From the NCBI GenBank assembly GCA_000403295.2, contig KE159605.1:1273409-1337408 (forward strand): DNA of 64,000 nucleotides. The letters run 5' to 3'. The notes beneath the pieces are model-generated. The model ran no database searches, was not told the origin of the DNA, and saw only the letters and a program-made list of their open reading frames with translations. Shown piece after piece: positions 8,156 to 15,348 of the stretch. Every line of letters starts with the position of its first letter. The stretch's first letter is position 1. Source of the DNA: Lachnospiraceae bacterium M18-1. GTDB taxonomy: Bacteria > Bacillota > Clostridia > Lachnospirales > Lachnospiraceae. Position numbers and translations under genes: made by a program.

Positions 8156-9826
8156 TCACAGTGGTATCTGCCCCCGGTTCTCCGGCGTTTCTGTTTCCGT
8201 GTCCATCACCTTGGAACAGCGTTCCTTTATAAAGTCACTCCACGGCATCATTGCTTCCACGCCTGCGGGCTCTTCCTTATAGTCCGGCATGTAAAGCAAC
8301 AGGGTGTAAAGGTATTGGAACACGTTCAGGTGGTTTGCTTTCGCGGTTTCTACCAGGCTATAGATGATGGCACTCGATCTCGCGCCGTTTACGGTATCGT
8401 GGAAAAGGAAGTTCTTTCTCCCGGTCGCATAGGACTTTGCACATCGTTCCGCCCGGTTATTCGAAATCTCACATCGCCCATCCAGCAGGTAGTTGCCCAG
8501 AAGTTCCCGATGGTTAGACGCATAGTTTACGGCTTTTTCCAACAGGCTGCCGCCCAGCGGCTCTACCGTTGCAAGCCAGGACCAGAAGCTGTCCCAGACA
8601 GGGACTTCCAACTCCAGGCGGCTGGTCTTTCGTTCTTCCGGGGACATCGCTTTTAGTGTCCGCTCTATACGAAAGAGTTGGTTGCAATAGCAAAGTCCGA
8701 CCTCTGCTGGAATCCTCTGTTCTTCCTTTGCTTTTTCCGGATCAGCCGCATCTCCCGGGATTTCTTCCGGTGAGTTGATGTCCAGCAGTTTTACTCTCTT
8801 TCGGCGGGCTGCCGGAATTGCTTCGAAGAAATATCTCCGGCAATGGGCAAGACAGCATACCAGGGTCACATTCTCCACGCTGTTGTAGCCGGTATAGCCA
8901 TCACACTCCAACAGTCCGGAGAACCCTTCCAGGAAATTTTTCGCATATTCACCTGCCCTCCCGGGCTGGTAATCATAAAGGATGATGGGCGGCTGGCCGT
9001 CGTTGCCGGTGAGATATATCCACAGATAAGAGTTTGAGGATGCCGCTTTCCCTTCCTCATGGAGGACCTGGCAGACGGTCTCATCCGCATGGAGGAGATC
9101 CCGTTTGATCAGGTATCCGTGGAGCAGGTTATAAACAGGCTCGAAATAGGCCAGCGCGCATTTGATACACCAGTTTGAGGTCGTCTCCCTGGCAAGCGGG
9201 GCACCCATTTGGAGCCAGTCCATTTCCTGGCGGTAAAAGGGAACCGAGTTCAGGAATTTCTGGTACATGACAAAGGCTGCCATAGACGGGGAAGCCGGGC
9301 TGTGTGCCAGCAGTGCAGTCGGTACCGGCGCCTTGACGATCGTGCCGGTATCTTCCTCACGGCAGACCGGACATGCAAGGACTTCCTGCATATATCGGAT
9401 CCGTTCTACCTTTGCGGGCGTAATCCGCAGTTCCTCACGTACAAACTGCCATCCGATGGTCTCCATCGCAGCGTCACAATCCGGACAAAGCCTCTGGTCT
9501 TGCGGCATCGCACAGTGTACTTCCCTGACCGGCAGGTTTTTGTAGAGATCTTCCCGCTTGGCTTTTGGTTTCCGGCGGGTATGGCTGCGGACAGTGGATT
9601 TCTCCGTCGGCTCTTCCTGCCCTGCTTCCTCCTGGGCAGCCCTGCCGGCGGTCCTTTCCCTGGAAGTGCCGAAAAATTTCCTCTGGAATTCCGCAATGGT
9701 TTCATTCAGGTTCGCAACCGTAGCGTTTAGTTCCTGGATGGTTTTTTGGAGCTCCTGGATCTGTGCATTCTTTTGTTCAATTGTTTTTTGCAGGAATTCG
9801 ATCAAATCGTCTTTATATTCCTCCAC
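8156..9826 (-). CDS. tnpC: IS66 transposase TnpC (DDE), copy 1
   Basis: DDE transposase of IS66. Residues 1-50 form a Gln/Glu-rich coiled coil, followed by a basic region and a Cys4 zinc-binding segment ('RLCPDC' and 'LACPVC'). The catalytic domain shows Asp in 'LLHADETVCQ', Asp in 'LLECDGYTGY' and the Glu of 'ISNNRAER', then 'ATGRKNFLF', the IS66 signature. At 556 residues it is full length. It is separated from tnpB by 296 bases holding a cluster of DnaA-box-like sites. Compared with copy 2, this one keeps the segment carrying the last catalytic residue. Confidence 0.95.
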   Translation of the reverse strand: MEEYKDDLIEFLQKTIEQKNAQIQELQKTIQELNATVANLNETIAEFQRKFFGTSRERTAGRAAQEEAGQEEPTEKSTVRSHTRRKPKAKREDLYKNLPVREVHCAMPQDQRLCPDCDAAMETIGWQFVREELRITPAKVERIRYMQEVLACPVCREEDTGTIVKAPVPTALLAHSPASPSMAAFVMYQKFLNSVPFYRQEMDWLQMGAPLARETTSNWCIKCALAYFEPVYNLLHGYLIKRDLLHADETVCQVLHEEGKAASSNSYLWIYLTGNDGQPPIILYDYQPGRAGEYAKNFLEGFSGLLECDGYTGYNSVENVTLVCCLAHCRRYFFEAIPAARRKRVKLLDINSPEEIPGDAADPEKAKEEQRIPAEVGLCYCNQLFRIERTLKAMSPEERKTSRLELEVPVWDSFWSWLATVEPLGGSLLEKAVNYASNHRELLGNYLLDGRCEISNNRAERCAKSYATGRKNFLFHDTVNGARSSAIIYSLVETAKANHLNVFQYLYTLLLYMPDYKEEPAGVEAMMPWSDFIKERCSKVMDTETETPENRGQIPL

Positions 9827-9932
9827 AGTCTGACCCGCCTTTCTGTTTTCGTTCCCTTTATTATAGAGGAAAACATGGAAGTCTGCAAACTGGCCCGGAT
9901 ACGTCCATCGGCATTTTGACGGACTTCTGATG

Positions 9933-10054
9933 TGTGGATCACTTCTGAAAATGCGGACTTATCCACCAAATGGCAGGATCCTTATTCACAGAAACTGTCC
10001 GTCAGGCAGCTATTTGTGGATAAGCCTCCTGAAAATCTGCCGTTGTGTGGATAA
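9933..10054. promoter_or_regulatory. DnaA-box-like cluster inside IS66 copy 1
   Basis: Between tnpB and tnpC there are two exact DnaA boxes read as TGTGGATAA (10015-10023, 10046-10054) and three one-mismatch sites: TGTGGATCA (9933), TTATCCACC (9959) and TTATTCACA (9982). The second copy of the element keeps a similar cluster. Binding by DnaA is inference. Confidence 0.55.
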
Positions 10055-10122
10055 CTTTTCTTTTTCCGGCTCCTAAGAGCAGAAAAAAGAGTTTTAAATT
10101 CTCTGTTTTTCACAAATACGGT

Positions 10123-10476
10123 CTAGAAATCCCTTTTTTGTGATGGACGTAACGCCCTGGGCTGGTCAATGGAAAGCCCTTCCATAAGCCATCGGTATTC
10201 CTGCCGGGTAAGCATCCGTGCTTCGGAGGCATTACGCGGCCATTGAAAACGGCCGGAGTCCAACCTCATATAAAGCAGAACAAAACCGTTTTTATCATGG
10301 TACAGTGCTTTGAGCCGGTCTGTCTTCCTGCCGCAAAAAAGATACAGTGTGTTTGCGTAAGGATCCATTTGGTAATGATCCCGGAGGATCGACATAAGGC
10401 CATTGACCGAAAGCCTCATGTCTGTACGCCCTGTGATAAGGCAGAGCTTTGATACTCCGGAAATATCGCCTAACAC
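10123..10476 (-). CDS. tnpB: IS66 accessory protein TnpB, copy 1
   Basis: IS66 Orf2 protein of 117 residues, required with TnpA and TnpC for transposition in studied IS66 members; its exact biochemical role is not settled. The sequence has the family pattern 'ITGRTDMRLSVNGL', 'LYLFCGRKTDRLKALYHDKNGF' in part and 'GRFQWPR'. It overlaps the end of tnpA by 7 bases, suggesting translational coupling. It is nearly identical to the copy at 54529-54882. Confidence 0.93.
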   Translation of the reverse strand: MLGDISGVSKLCLITGRTDMRLSVNGLMSILRDHYQMDPYANTLYLFCGRKTDRLKALYHDKNGFVLLYMRLDSGRFQWPRNASEARMLTRQEYRWLMEGLSIDQPRALRPSQKRDF

Positions 10477-10862
10477 AGGCTGCGCAGCGCAAGAAGGGTA
10501 TTTTCGATGGTTTCTCTCGCCGCGTGATTAGAAATCTCAATGGGGATTCCCTGGAAATCGAACCGGAGCGCAGCCCCATTGGCAGTGAAGGGATTCGGTG
10601 ATGAAATTTTTTCCTGGCCTGAAAATAAGCTTTTCGAAATATCCAGACAGATAACTTCCTGTTTTTCGTAGGGGATGGCCTGGTGTATTTTTCGCGGGAT
10701 CGTATAGCCCTTCTGGCGGAGACGCCGCGAATGGTAGTCAATGGCCTTTTCCGTAATCCCATGCTGTTCACACCAGATTTTAACTTTCAAGCTGCTGGTC
10801 TTACAGTCCTTGATCAGGTCGAACCATTCCTGGTCGGTACGTTTGATACGTTTTTGAGCCAT
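10470..10862 (-). CDS. tnpA: IS66 accessory protein TnpA, copy 1
   Basis: IS66 Orf1 protein, 130 residues, with an N-terminal helix-turn-helix segment ('DQEWFDLIKDCKTSSLKVKI', 'WCEQHGITEKAIDYHSRRL'). First gene of the element, preceded by a GAGGTGAGC ribosome site. Its C-terminus contains 'ISNHAARETIENTLLALRSL', typical of the family. Sequence differences from copy 2 show that the two elements are not a recent duplication. Confidence 0.92.
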   Translation of the reverse strand: MAQKRIKRTDQEWFDLIKDCKTSSLKVKIWCEQHGITEKAIDYHSRRLRQKGYTIPRKIHQAIPYEKQEVICLDISKSLFSGQEKISSPNPFTANGAALRFDFQGIPIEISNHAARETIENTLLALRSLC

Positions 10863-10978
10863 GTAAGCTCACCTCTTCTTATTTATTTGGAGTAAGCGCG
10901 CATAGAGCAACCGAATGTTTTGAAAGCCAACATGCCCTGAATGCAAAAACCTGGAAATGGGGGAATGCTTCTCCAGTC

Positions 10979-11037
10979 AAAGAGATTATTGCACAGATTT
11001 CTGGATTTGTAAAAACGCTAGATTATTCATCGCTTAC
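10979..11037. repeat. IS66 copy 1 right terminal inverted repeat
   Basis: Partner of 7921-7979, ending in ...CGCTTAC directly before the TATCAAAG target duplication. Confidence 0.85.
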
Positions 11038-11191
11038 TATCAAAGATCGTATCCGCAAACACAGGCGCTGCAGATACGGCCAGTAAAACGACCGCAAGAA
11101 ATGCCGTAAACGCAAAGCGGGGAATCAGCATCGTAAACTGATTCCCCGGCTCCTTTATCTCCGTATTCTGTTCTCTTAAATTTCCTGCCAA
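11038..11191 (-). pseudogene. VirB2-like pilin gene, 5' part (split by IS66)
   Basis: Encodes the N-terminus of the pilin-like protein: a start at TTG 11191 (GGGAGGGG six bases upstream) gives about 20 leading residues, then a signal-peptide hydrophobic core 'FAFTAFLAVVLLAVSAAP' with an Ala-x-Ala-type cleavage region 'PVFA', then 'DTIFDT' at the IS66 junction. An ATG at residue 21 is an alternative start. With 7674-7920 it rebuilds a 130-residue prepilin with signal peptide plus two helices, the VirB2/TrbC layout. It is the first gene after the operon promoter and leader. Confidence 0.82.
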
Positions 11192-11232
11192 TGAGTCCCC
11201 TCCCTTCTGTTCTGGAAAATAAAATTGACAAA

Positions 11233-11264
11233 TAAAAAAGACAGCCCTTTTATCTCCGGCTGTC
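11233..11264 (-). terminator. Leader terminator / attenuator of the transfer operon
   Basis: On the minus strand GACAGCC and GGCTGTC form a stem around the loop GGAGATAAAA, followed by TTTTTTATTT. It lies between the promoter at 11330-11358 and the pilin start, so it would stop transcription before the operon unless overcome. Confidence 0.75.
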
Positions 11265-11309
11265 AGCTCCCTGTAATGTCCTGCGGCTCTCCATGCATGT
11301 CATCCGCAT
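11250..11309 (-). CDS. Possible 19-codon leader peptide
   Basis: A short frame begins at ATG 11309, just inside the leader RNA, and reads 'MRMTCMESRRTLQGADSRR' before TAA. Its last codons form the left arm of the terminator stem and its stop codon lies in the loop, the geometry expected of a translation-controlled attenuator. No clear ribosome site precedes it, though in-frame ATGs at 11303 and 11294 exist. The function is inference. Confidence 0.4.
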   Translation of the reverse strand: MRMTCMESRRTLQGADSRR

Positions 11310-11329
11310 GCACAGAACTTTACTTTACC

Positions 11330-11358
11330 ATTGTATACGGACTGGAATTGTATGTCAA
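11330..11358 (-). promoter_or_regulatory. Promoter of the transfer operon
   Basis: TTGACA (11358-11353) and TACAAT (11335-11330) separated by exactly 17 bases on the minus strand, about 130 bases upstream of the pilin start. A strong sigma-A-type promoter by consensus. Confidence 0.75.
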
Positions 11359-11524
11359 TATCACGGGAGGCGCAATACCGTCGCAATTTCGTCGCAATTA
11401 ACTCTCTTACAATTGATTCTGCTGCTTTTAAAAATACAGGGCACAGATTTCTCTGCACCCCATAAAAGAATCATCCAGTTATTCTGCCTTTGCTCTTTCA
11501 ACATCATATAAGGCTTTTCTCTTA

Positions 11525-11725
11525 TTATCTTGCCACTTTAGTCCCTGCAACCCATTCCTGCACGATATTTAAACCTACATCTAGGACTTTGGCAATCATA
11601 CTTTCCGGCAGCCCCTCTGCTTTCATGTTTATAGCTGCCTCCTTTTTACTTTCAAGCTTCCCTTCTTCCTTCTTTTCATTTCCAAACTGTTCTACTGCTT
11701 TCTCCTGATCAAACAAACCCATCAT
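11525..11725 (-). pseudogene. Rpn-family nuclease, C-terminal remnant
   Basis: 66-residue frame resembling only the C-terminal tail of Rpn / PD-(D/E)XK 'putative transposase' proteins: Glu/Lys-rich helix then 'AAINMKAEGLPESMIAKVLD', the repeated small helical motif found at the end of this family. No catalytic domain is present. It is the first of three Rpn-related tails in a row (others at 12127-12318 and within 12338-13183). Confidence 0.55.
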
Positions 11726-11739
11726 TATGTTTATAACCT

Positions 11740-12087
11740 CCTTCTCACGACCCGACAGATACTCCTTGGTTAATAACGAAACTTACTCTCAAAAAATCTG
11801 TGGGAAGTCACCCTAAAAAGATTTATACTACAAGCATATTCTCACGGACTTTACTAATTTCTTCTTTTGTTAAACCAGATATATACAAGTACCTCCCTGA
11901 CAAGTCAGATACCTAAATCAAACTTCATTCTGTCTGCAAGATATAACGGAATCGTAGATACTTTTCCATCTTTGGACGTTCCGCCTTTCGTATCCCCTTT
12001 TAAGAGATACAGATAAAAGGAGGTCTTTATAAATCATCCGTTCCAGTTCCATATTCACCGCCCTTTTTCCACGCAGCCCTTAGTGTA
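11740..12087 (-). pseudogene. Decayed coding DNA between Rpn fragments
   Basis: The minus strand opens at ATG 12052 with 'MELERMIYKDLLL' and then continues in different frames ('GDTKGGTSKDGKVSTIPLY', then 'GLTKEEISKVRENML') interrupted by stops. The pieces look like one coding sequence broken by frameshifts. Family not identified. Confidence 0.35.
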
Positions 12088-12115
12088 ACAGGGCATGAAT
12101 CACTCCATGCCCTGT
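12088..12115. terminator. Hairpin, probable terminator
   Basis: Ten-base perfect stem ACAGGGCATG / CATGCCCTGT just downstream (minus strand) of the 12127-12318 fragment. No strong T-run follows, so termination is not certain. Confidence 0.45.
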
Positions 12116-12126
12116 CAATCAAGACT

Positions 12127-12318
12127 CTATAACTTCTCCTGAATTTTTAATACGTCTTCCTCTGACAGCCTGCTGATTTGTGCTATAAAAGAAACCGACA
12201 TCCCTCCTGCTTTCAGCATATCAGAAGCAACCTCAATATTTCTCTCCTGGCGTCCTTCCTGACGTTCTTTCTCCATGACCTTCTCTTCGTTATATTCAGT
12301 AAGGAACATACTTTTCAC
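12127..12318 (-). pseudogene. Rpn-family nuclease, second C-terminal remnant
   Basis: 63 residues matching the tail of Rpn-type proteins: 'FLTEYNEEKVMEKERQEGRQ' linker followed by 'VASDMLKAGGMSVSFIAQIS', the terminal helical motif. The PD-(D/E)XK domain is missing. It lies directly downstream of the intact-looking Rpn gene and could be the scar of a duplicated copy. Confidence 0.55.
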
Positions 12319-12337
12319 CCCCGAAGCTGTCTTAGCT

Positions 12338-13183
12338 CTAAAGATACTTTTGAGACGCTTCCGGACTCAGGTTATACTGTTCTTGAATTTTGACCAGAAT
12401 CGTCTGTAATGGAACATTTAATTCTTTTAACAAAGCAACTGATCCTCTAATACCTTTTTCTATTCCTTCTTCCAATCCTTCTGCTCTTCCTTTTTCTATT
12501 CCTTTCTCTTCTGCCTCTTCCCAGATTTCCTGTTCTCTCATTAACAAAGTCACGTATTCCAACCTCCATTCTTTACTTGATTTTACCTGCGCTACCCTGT
12601 CTTCTATCTCTTTTACAAATAGACTGTCACTCTTTTCACCGTTTACATACTTAAGGAATTCCCTTATTTCCTCATCCTTTGCATTGATATAATCTTTTGC
12701 ATTGAAAAAAATCTTCTTCGTTCCGTCATTCAGCTTTAATTCCTTGTCTTCCATACAGAAATTCTCAAATGTATATTGTGCTTTCTCTTGATGAAATGGA
12801 TCAAATGTACAGATGAATATCACATAGCTTTCTTTCAGTTTCTTATAGTTTTCACCTTTCTCTATCGTATTCAAATCTATCATTCCCTGATAGTAACGGC
12901 TTCTCTTCGGCAAGTTCCGCTTATCTGTCGTCTGCATCTCTAAATTAAAAACCCGATTTCCTTCTTCGACATATACATCTAAACGTATGCTTTTCGCATC
13001 TTTTTCAATATCAATCGACTTCTGCTCTTCCAAGTATACGATATCCTTAATCTTAATCTGAAGCAACCTCTCCAGAAGTTTCTTGCACAGCCTTTTATCC
13101 CGCATAACCTTGGCAAACAAGAAATCATCTTTTATTTCCAGTTTTTCCCATGCTTTGATTGCTTCCTGCATTTTCATCAGCAT
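12338..13183 (-). CDS. Rpn family recombination-promoting nuclease / PD-(D/E)XK protein
   Basis: 281-residue member of the Rpn group ('PD-(D/E)XK nuclease family transposase'). The N-terminus has 'KDDFLFAKVM', then the nuclease core 'IRLDVYVEEGNRVFNLEMQ' carrying the Asp and the Glu-x-Gln variant of the active site, then 'RSRYYQGMID'. The C-terminus is a Glu/Lys/Gly-rich coiled region (about 225-250) and the small terminal helix. In Escherichia coli Rpn proteins promote RecA-independent recombination. AAAGGAGATGA precedes the ATG. It looks complete. Confidence 0.85.
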   Translation of the reverse strand: MLMKMQEAIKAWEKLEIKDDFLFAKVMRDKRLCKKLLERLLQIKIKDIVYLEEQKSIDIEKDAKSIRLDVYVEEGNRVFNLEMQTTDKRNLPKRSRYYQGMIDLNTIEKGENYKKLKESYVIFICTFDPFHQEKAQYTFENFCMEDKELKLNDGTKKIFFNAKDYINAKDEEIREFLKYVNGEKSDSLFVKEIEDRVAQVKSSKEWRLEYVTLLMREQEIWEEAEEKGIEKGRAEGLEEGIEKGIRGSVALLKELNVPLQTILVKIQEQYNLSPEASQKYL

Positions 13184-13292
13184 TCATCTCCTTTATATTA
13201 TATTACCATGTCTTTTGCTTTTACTCAATCTAAATTCTTCCACGTTCAGAAAACTCCGCCTCCCTCGCGAAGTGCATCTTTTTATATAACGC

Positions 13293-13754
13293 TTATTCCT
13301 GATTCCTGCGAACCTGTTTTTGTGATACATTCCCATAAAAACCTCCTATGTCCTCTATCCGATAGTCCATATCCCCGCAAAGCGGATAGTCCGGCTCGCC
13401 GTCTGGCTCATTACTGGAAGCCCGGAACAGCCTGTCATGCCTCTCTTCCGGCATTTCCCCCGGATCGCTGTATTTCCAGAGCCTTCCCACCTCATCTTTA
13501 TATACCCGGTGTCCCCATGAATCCACTCCAACAAATGAAAGGTTCATGATTTTATCCGAAACAGGCATCAGTTCATACTCTGCCACATCTTCGGGATGAA
13601 GCGGCGTTTTGTACTCAATATATCCCCATGCTTCCTGTCCAATCTCCTCACAATATGTTCTGGAATCAAAATTGACGATATTAAGGACTTTCATAAATGG
13701 CGACTTCGGATAACTGCCCGGTGTAATCGTCCGTTGCGTGCTGTAATATCTCAT
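13293..13754 (-). CDS. Conserved-looking ICE protein of unknown function
   Basis: 153 residues starting 'MRYYSTQRTITPGSYPK' from the ATG at 13754, which has CAAGGAGGAAAGCAG upstream; the longer frame to 13784 is unlikely. The composition is acidic with many Tyr/Trp ('EIGQEAWGYIEYKTPL', 'WKYSDPGEMPEERHDRLFR'). I recognise the opening from accessory regions of Firmicutes ICEs but know no function. The start overlaps the stop of the upstream Cys-rich gene, so the two are probably co-translated. Confidence 0.7.
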   Translation of the reverse strand: MRYYSTQRTITPGSYPKSPFMKVLNIVNFDSRTYCEEIGQEAWGYIEYKTPLHPEDVAEYELMPVSDKIMNLSFVGVDSWGHRVYKDEVGRLWKYSDPGEMPEERHDRLFRASSNEPDGEPDYPLCGDMDYRIEDIGGFYGNVSQKQVRRNQE

Positions 13755-13948
13755 CTGCTTTCCTCCTTGTTTCCAGTCATGCAATACTCTGTATCAGCCA
13801 AAGCACAATCTAAACACCCCTTGTTGAAAAAGCACTGATCACATTTCATTGCAGATCTGCTTTGTTCTTCATATTCTTCCTTTACCGTTTTAGGGCAAGT
13901 GCCATCTACGCATGCCACGCCGACATAATCCCTGCATCCTTTTTTCAT
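13751..13948 (-). CDS. Small Cys-rich protein
   Basis: 65 residues with eight cysteines in pairs ('GCRDYVGVACVDGTCP', 'CDQCFFNKGCLDCALADTEYC'), suggesting one or two metal-binding knuckles. It overlaps the next gene (13293-13754) by 4 bases. No family name can be given; similar short proteins are common in Clostridia ICE backbones. Confidence 0.65.
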   Translation of the reverse strand: MKKGCRDYVGVACVDGTCPKTVKEEYEEQSRSAMKCDQCFFNKGCLDCALADTEYCMTGNKEESR

Positions 13949-13986
13949 ATCTTACTCCACACCTCCACAATATTCTTCACAGTTTT

Positions 13987-14020
13987 CTACCGATGCAGAA
14001 ATATATCTCTGCATCGGTAG
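13987..14020. terminator. Hairpin, 13-bp perfect stem
   Basis: CTACCGATGCAGA pairs with TCTGCATCGGTAG across an 8-base loop. It lies just after the stop at 14029 (minus strand), so it probably ends that transcript, although the T-run is weak. Confidence 0.6.
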
Positions 14021-14028
14021 CATCTTTC

Positions 14029-14490
14029 TCAAATTCTAAAATCGTATCCTTTTAAAATCAGTGCACAGAAAATCGCCAGACAATCATTTTCATAATATAT
14101 ACTTTCTACTCCGTTACATTTCGCTTCATGAATCAGCCTTTCTCCCCGTTCTTTCAATATGCGCCTCTTTTCTTCACTCAACTTTTCATATTTTTCCATC
14201 AACTTCTCATTCGCGTCATTAAAATGCACATATAATTCGTAAAAAAAGCGTCTATCTTCAGCTTTTATTTTTTTCAAACTGTCCCCTTTTCCGTATTCAG
14301 CTTGACTAGCATCCACTACTTCTACTGCCTTTAATGCTTCCTGCAAAAGAAGATCAACCAAACTCTCTATCGTCATTCCACATTCAAGCGCAAGTTGGTA
14401 AACTTGTGTGTATGTTTCTAGCCGAACTACTACACTGGCCAGTCCCCGCGGTATTTTGGTTTCTGATTTCTTCAAAATAATTTTTTCCAT
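14029..14490 (-). CDS. Unknown protein with ribbon-helix-helix-like N-terminus
   Basis: 153 residues. The N-terminal part ('ASVVVRLETYTQVYQLALEC' followed by 'GMTIESLVDLLLQEALKAVE') has the strand-helix-helix pattern of CopG/Arc-type DNA-binding domains. The rest is helical and charged. GGGAG precedes the ATG. DNA binding is inference from pattern, not from a recognised family. Confidence 0.6.
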   Translation of the reverse strand: MEKIILKKSETKIPRGLASVVVRLETYTQVYQLALECGMTIESLVDLLLQEALKAVEVVDASQAEYGKGDSLKKIKAEDRRFFYELYVHFNDANEKLMEKYEKLSEEKRRILKERGERLIHEAKCNGVESIYYENDCLAIFCALILKGYDFRI

Positions 14491-14506
14491 TTCATTCGTC
14501 TCCCTC

Positions 14507-14716
14507 TTACTGCAGCCAAACTTTCTGCGGTATATTTTCTATTAGCCTGTCTAACTCGTCCATCTCTGGAGCATAACTCCGCCACGTAAATCCATCCGTT
14601 GCCTCGTTCGCCTTTTCGTACAACTTTTCAATCTGAGCTACCATTTGGAGATGGCCTGTATTGGAATCACGCAATATATCCATCGCCGCTTTAATACAGT
14701 CATATCGGTGCCGCAA
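14507..14716 (-). pseudogene. 3' remnant of a paralogue of the 16161-16859 gene
   Basis: 69-residue frame that aligns along its whole length with the C-terminus of the 232-residue protein at 16161-16859 ('LRHRYDC.KAAMDILRD', 'MDELDRLIENIPQKVWLQ' against 'VRELDRILGNLPQEAWIQ'). The N-terminal two thirds are missing, so this is a truncated second copy. Confidence 0.65.
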
Positions 14717-14724
14717 TTAGAAGA

Positions 14725-15087
14725 CTATACTTCCCAAAGGGAAGGAAACCTTTCCATCAGTAGCCGTTTCACTGCCTCCGGATGCTTCAGCGGAAAATTA
14801 TACGGGCTTCTCTCCATTCCCAGAAGTATATCCCCGGCAATAATACCGCCATGTTCATCCACACCATAGAAATAAGACGCCACCGGATTAACTGGCTTGT
14901 TTTCTGCAAATCCCGAATCATCTATAAGCATCACAACCATATCTCCAAAAAAGTCATACATCCGCTTTGTTCTTACAACTTCAAGATACTCGGCTCCGAT
15001 TGCTTTCGCTTTCTCCTTCAAACTCCAATCTAAAAGCTCCACTATGGATATCTGGTTTCCTGTCGTAATCTTTATTGTTTTAACCAT
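14725..15087 (-). CDS. DUF3846-like small protein
   Basis: 120 residues of the type found in ICEs and phages: a predicted alpha/beta fold with 'KAIGAEYLEVVRTKRMYDFF', 'VMLIDDSGFAENKPVNPVAS' and 'HGGIIAGDILLGMERSP', which fits the DUF3846 pattern of a nucleotide-like 'NR.L...GDII.G' motif. The function of that family is unknown. GGCAGGTGAAAA precedes the ATG. Assignment is from memory of the motif and is moderate. Confidence 0.6.
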   Translation of the reverse strand: MVKTIKITTGNQISIVELLDWSLKEKAKAIGAEYLEVVRTKRMYDFFGDMVVMLIDDSGFAENKPVNPVASYFYGVDEHGGIIAGDILLGMERSPYNFPLKHPEAVKRLLMERFPSLWEV

Positions 15088-15119
15088 TTTTCACCTGCCA
15101 TTTTTTCGATATCATCCAT

Positions 15120-15311
15120 TCAAAGAATCTCTTCTATGTATTCATGCTCTTTTGCTTCAAAAATTTCAAAAAAGAACTCTGCAAAGTTCTCTCCATCTTT
15201 CCGCTCTGGAGCATCAACTGATAAATCGCACCACTGCCTGCAGGCTTCTTCCAGCAAAGTATTGAAAACAGCCATCCTCTTCTTATTCCCTGCCACATCA
15301 TAAATCGTCAT
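15120..15311 (-). CDS. Small unknown protein
   Basis: 63-residue acidic protein ('YDVAGNKKRMAVFNTLLEEA', 'FAEFFFEIFEAKEHEYIEEI') with an excellent AGGAGGACAAAAAT ribosome site. It lies between co-directional ICE genes. No family recognised. Confidence 0.55.
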   Translation of the reverse strand: MTIYDVAGNKKRMAVFNTLLEEACRQWCDLSVDAPERKDGENFAEFFFEIFEAKEHEYIEEIL

Positions 15312-15348
15312 ATTTTTGTCCTCCTTAAAACTCCTATTTTCCCTTTAC

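Larger units (their letters stand above)
7921..11037 (-). mobile_element. IS66-family insertion sequence, copy 1 (3117 bp)
   Basis: Complete three-gene IS66 element (tnpA, tnpB, tnpC, all minus strand). Both ends begin GTAAGCGATGAATAA inward, the IS66-type terminus, and the inverted repeat continues imperfectly for 59 bases. The flanks are the 8-bp direct repeat TATCAAAG (7913-7920 and 11038-11045), the duplication size expected for IS66. It is inserted in the VirB2-like gene of the transfer operon. All three genes are intact, so the copy may be active. A diverged second copy lies at 53967-59701. Confidence 0.96.

Noticed and set aside
8126..9833. Plus-strand frames opposite tnpC
   Set aside because: Shadows of the transposase; the minus frame has complete IS66 motifs.
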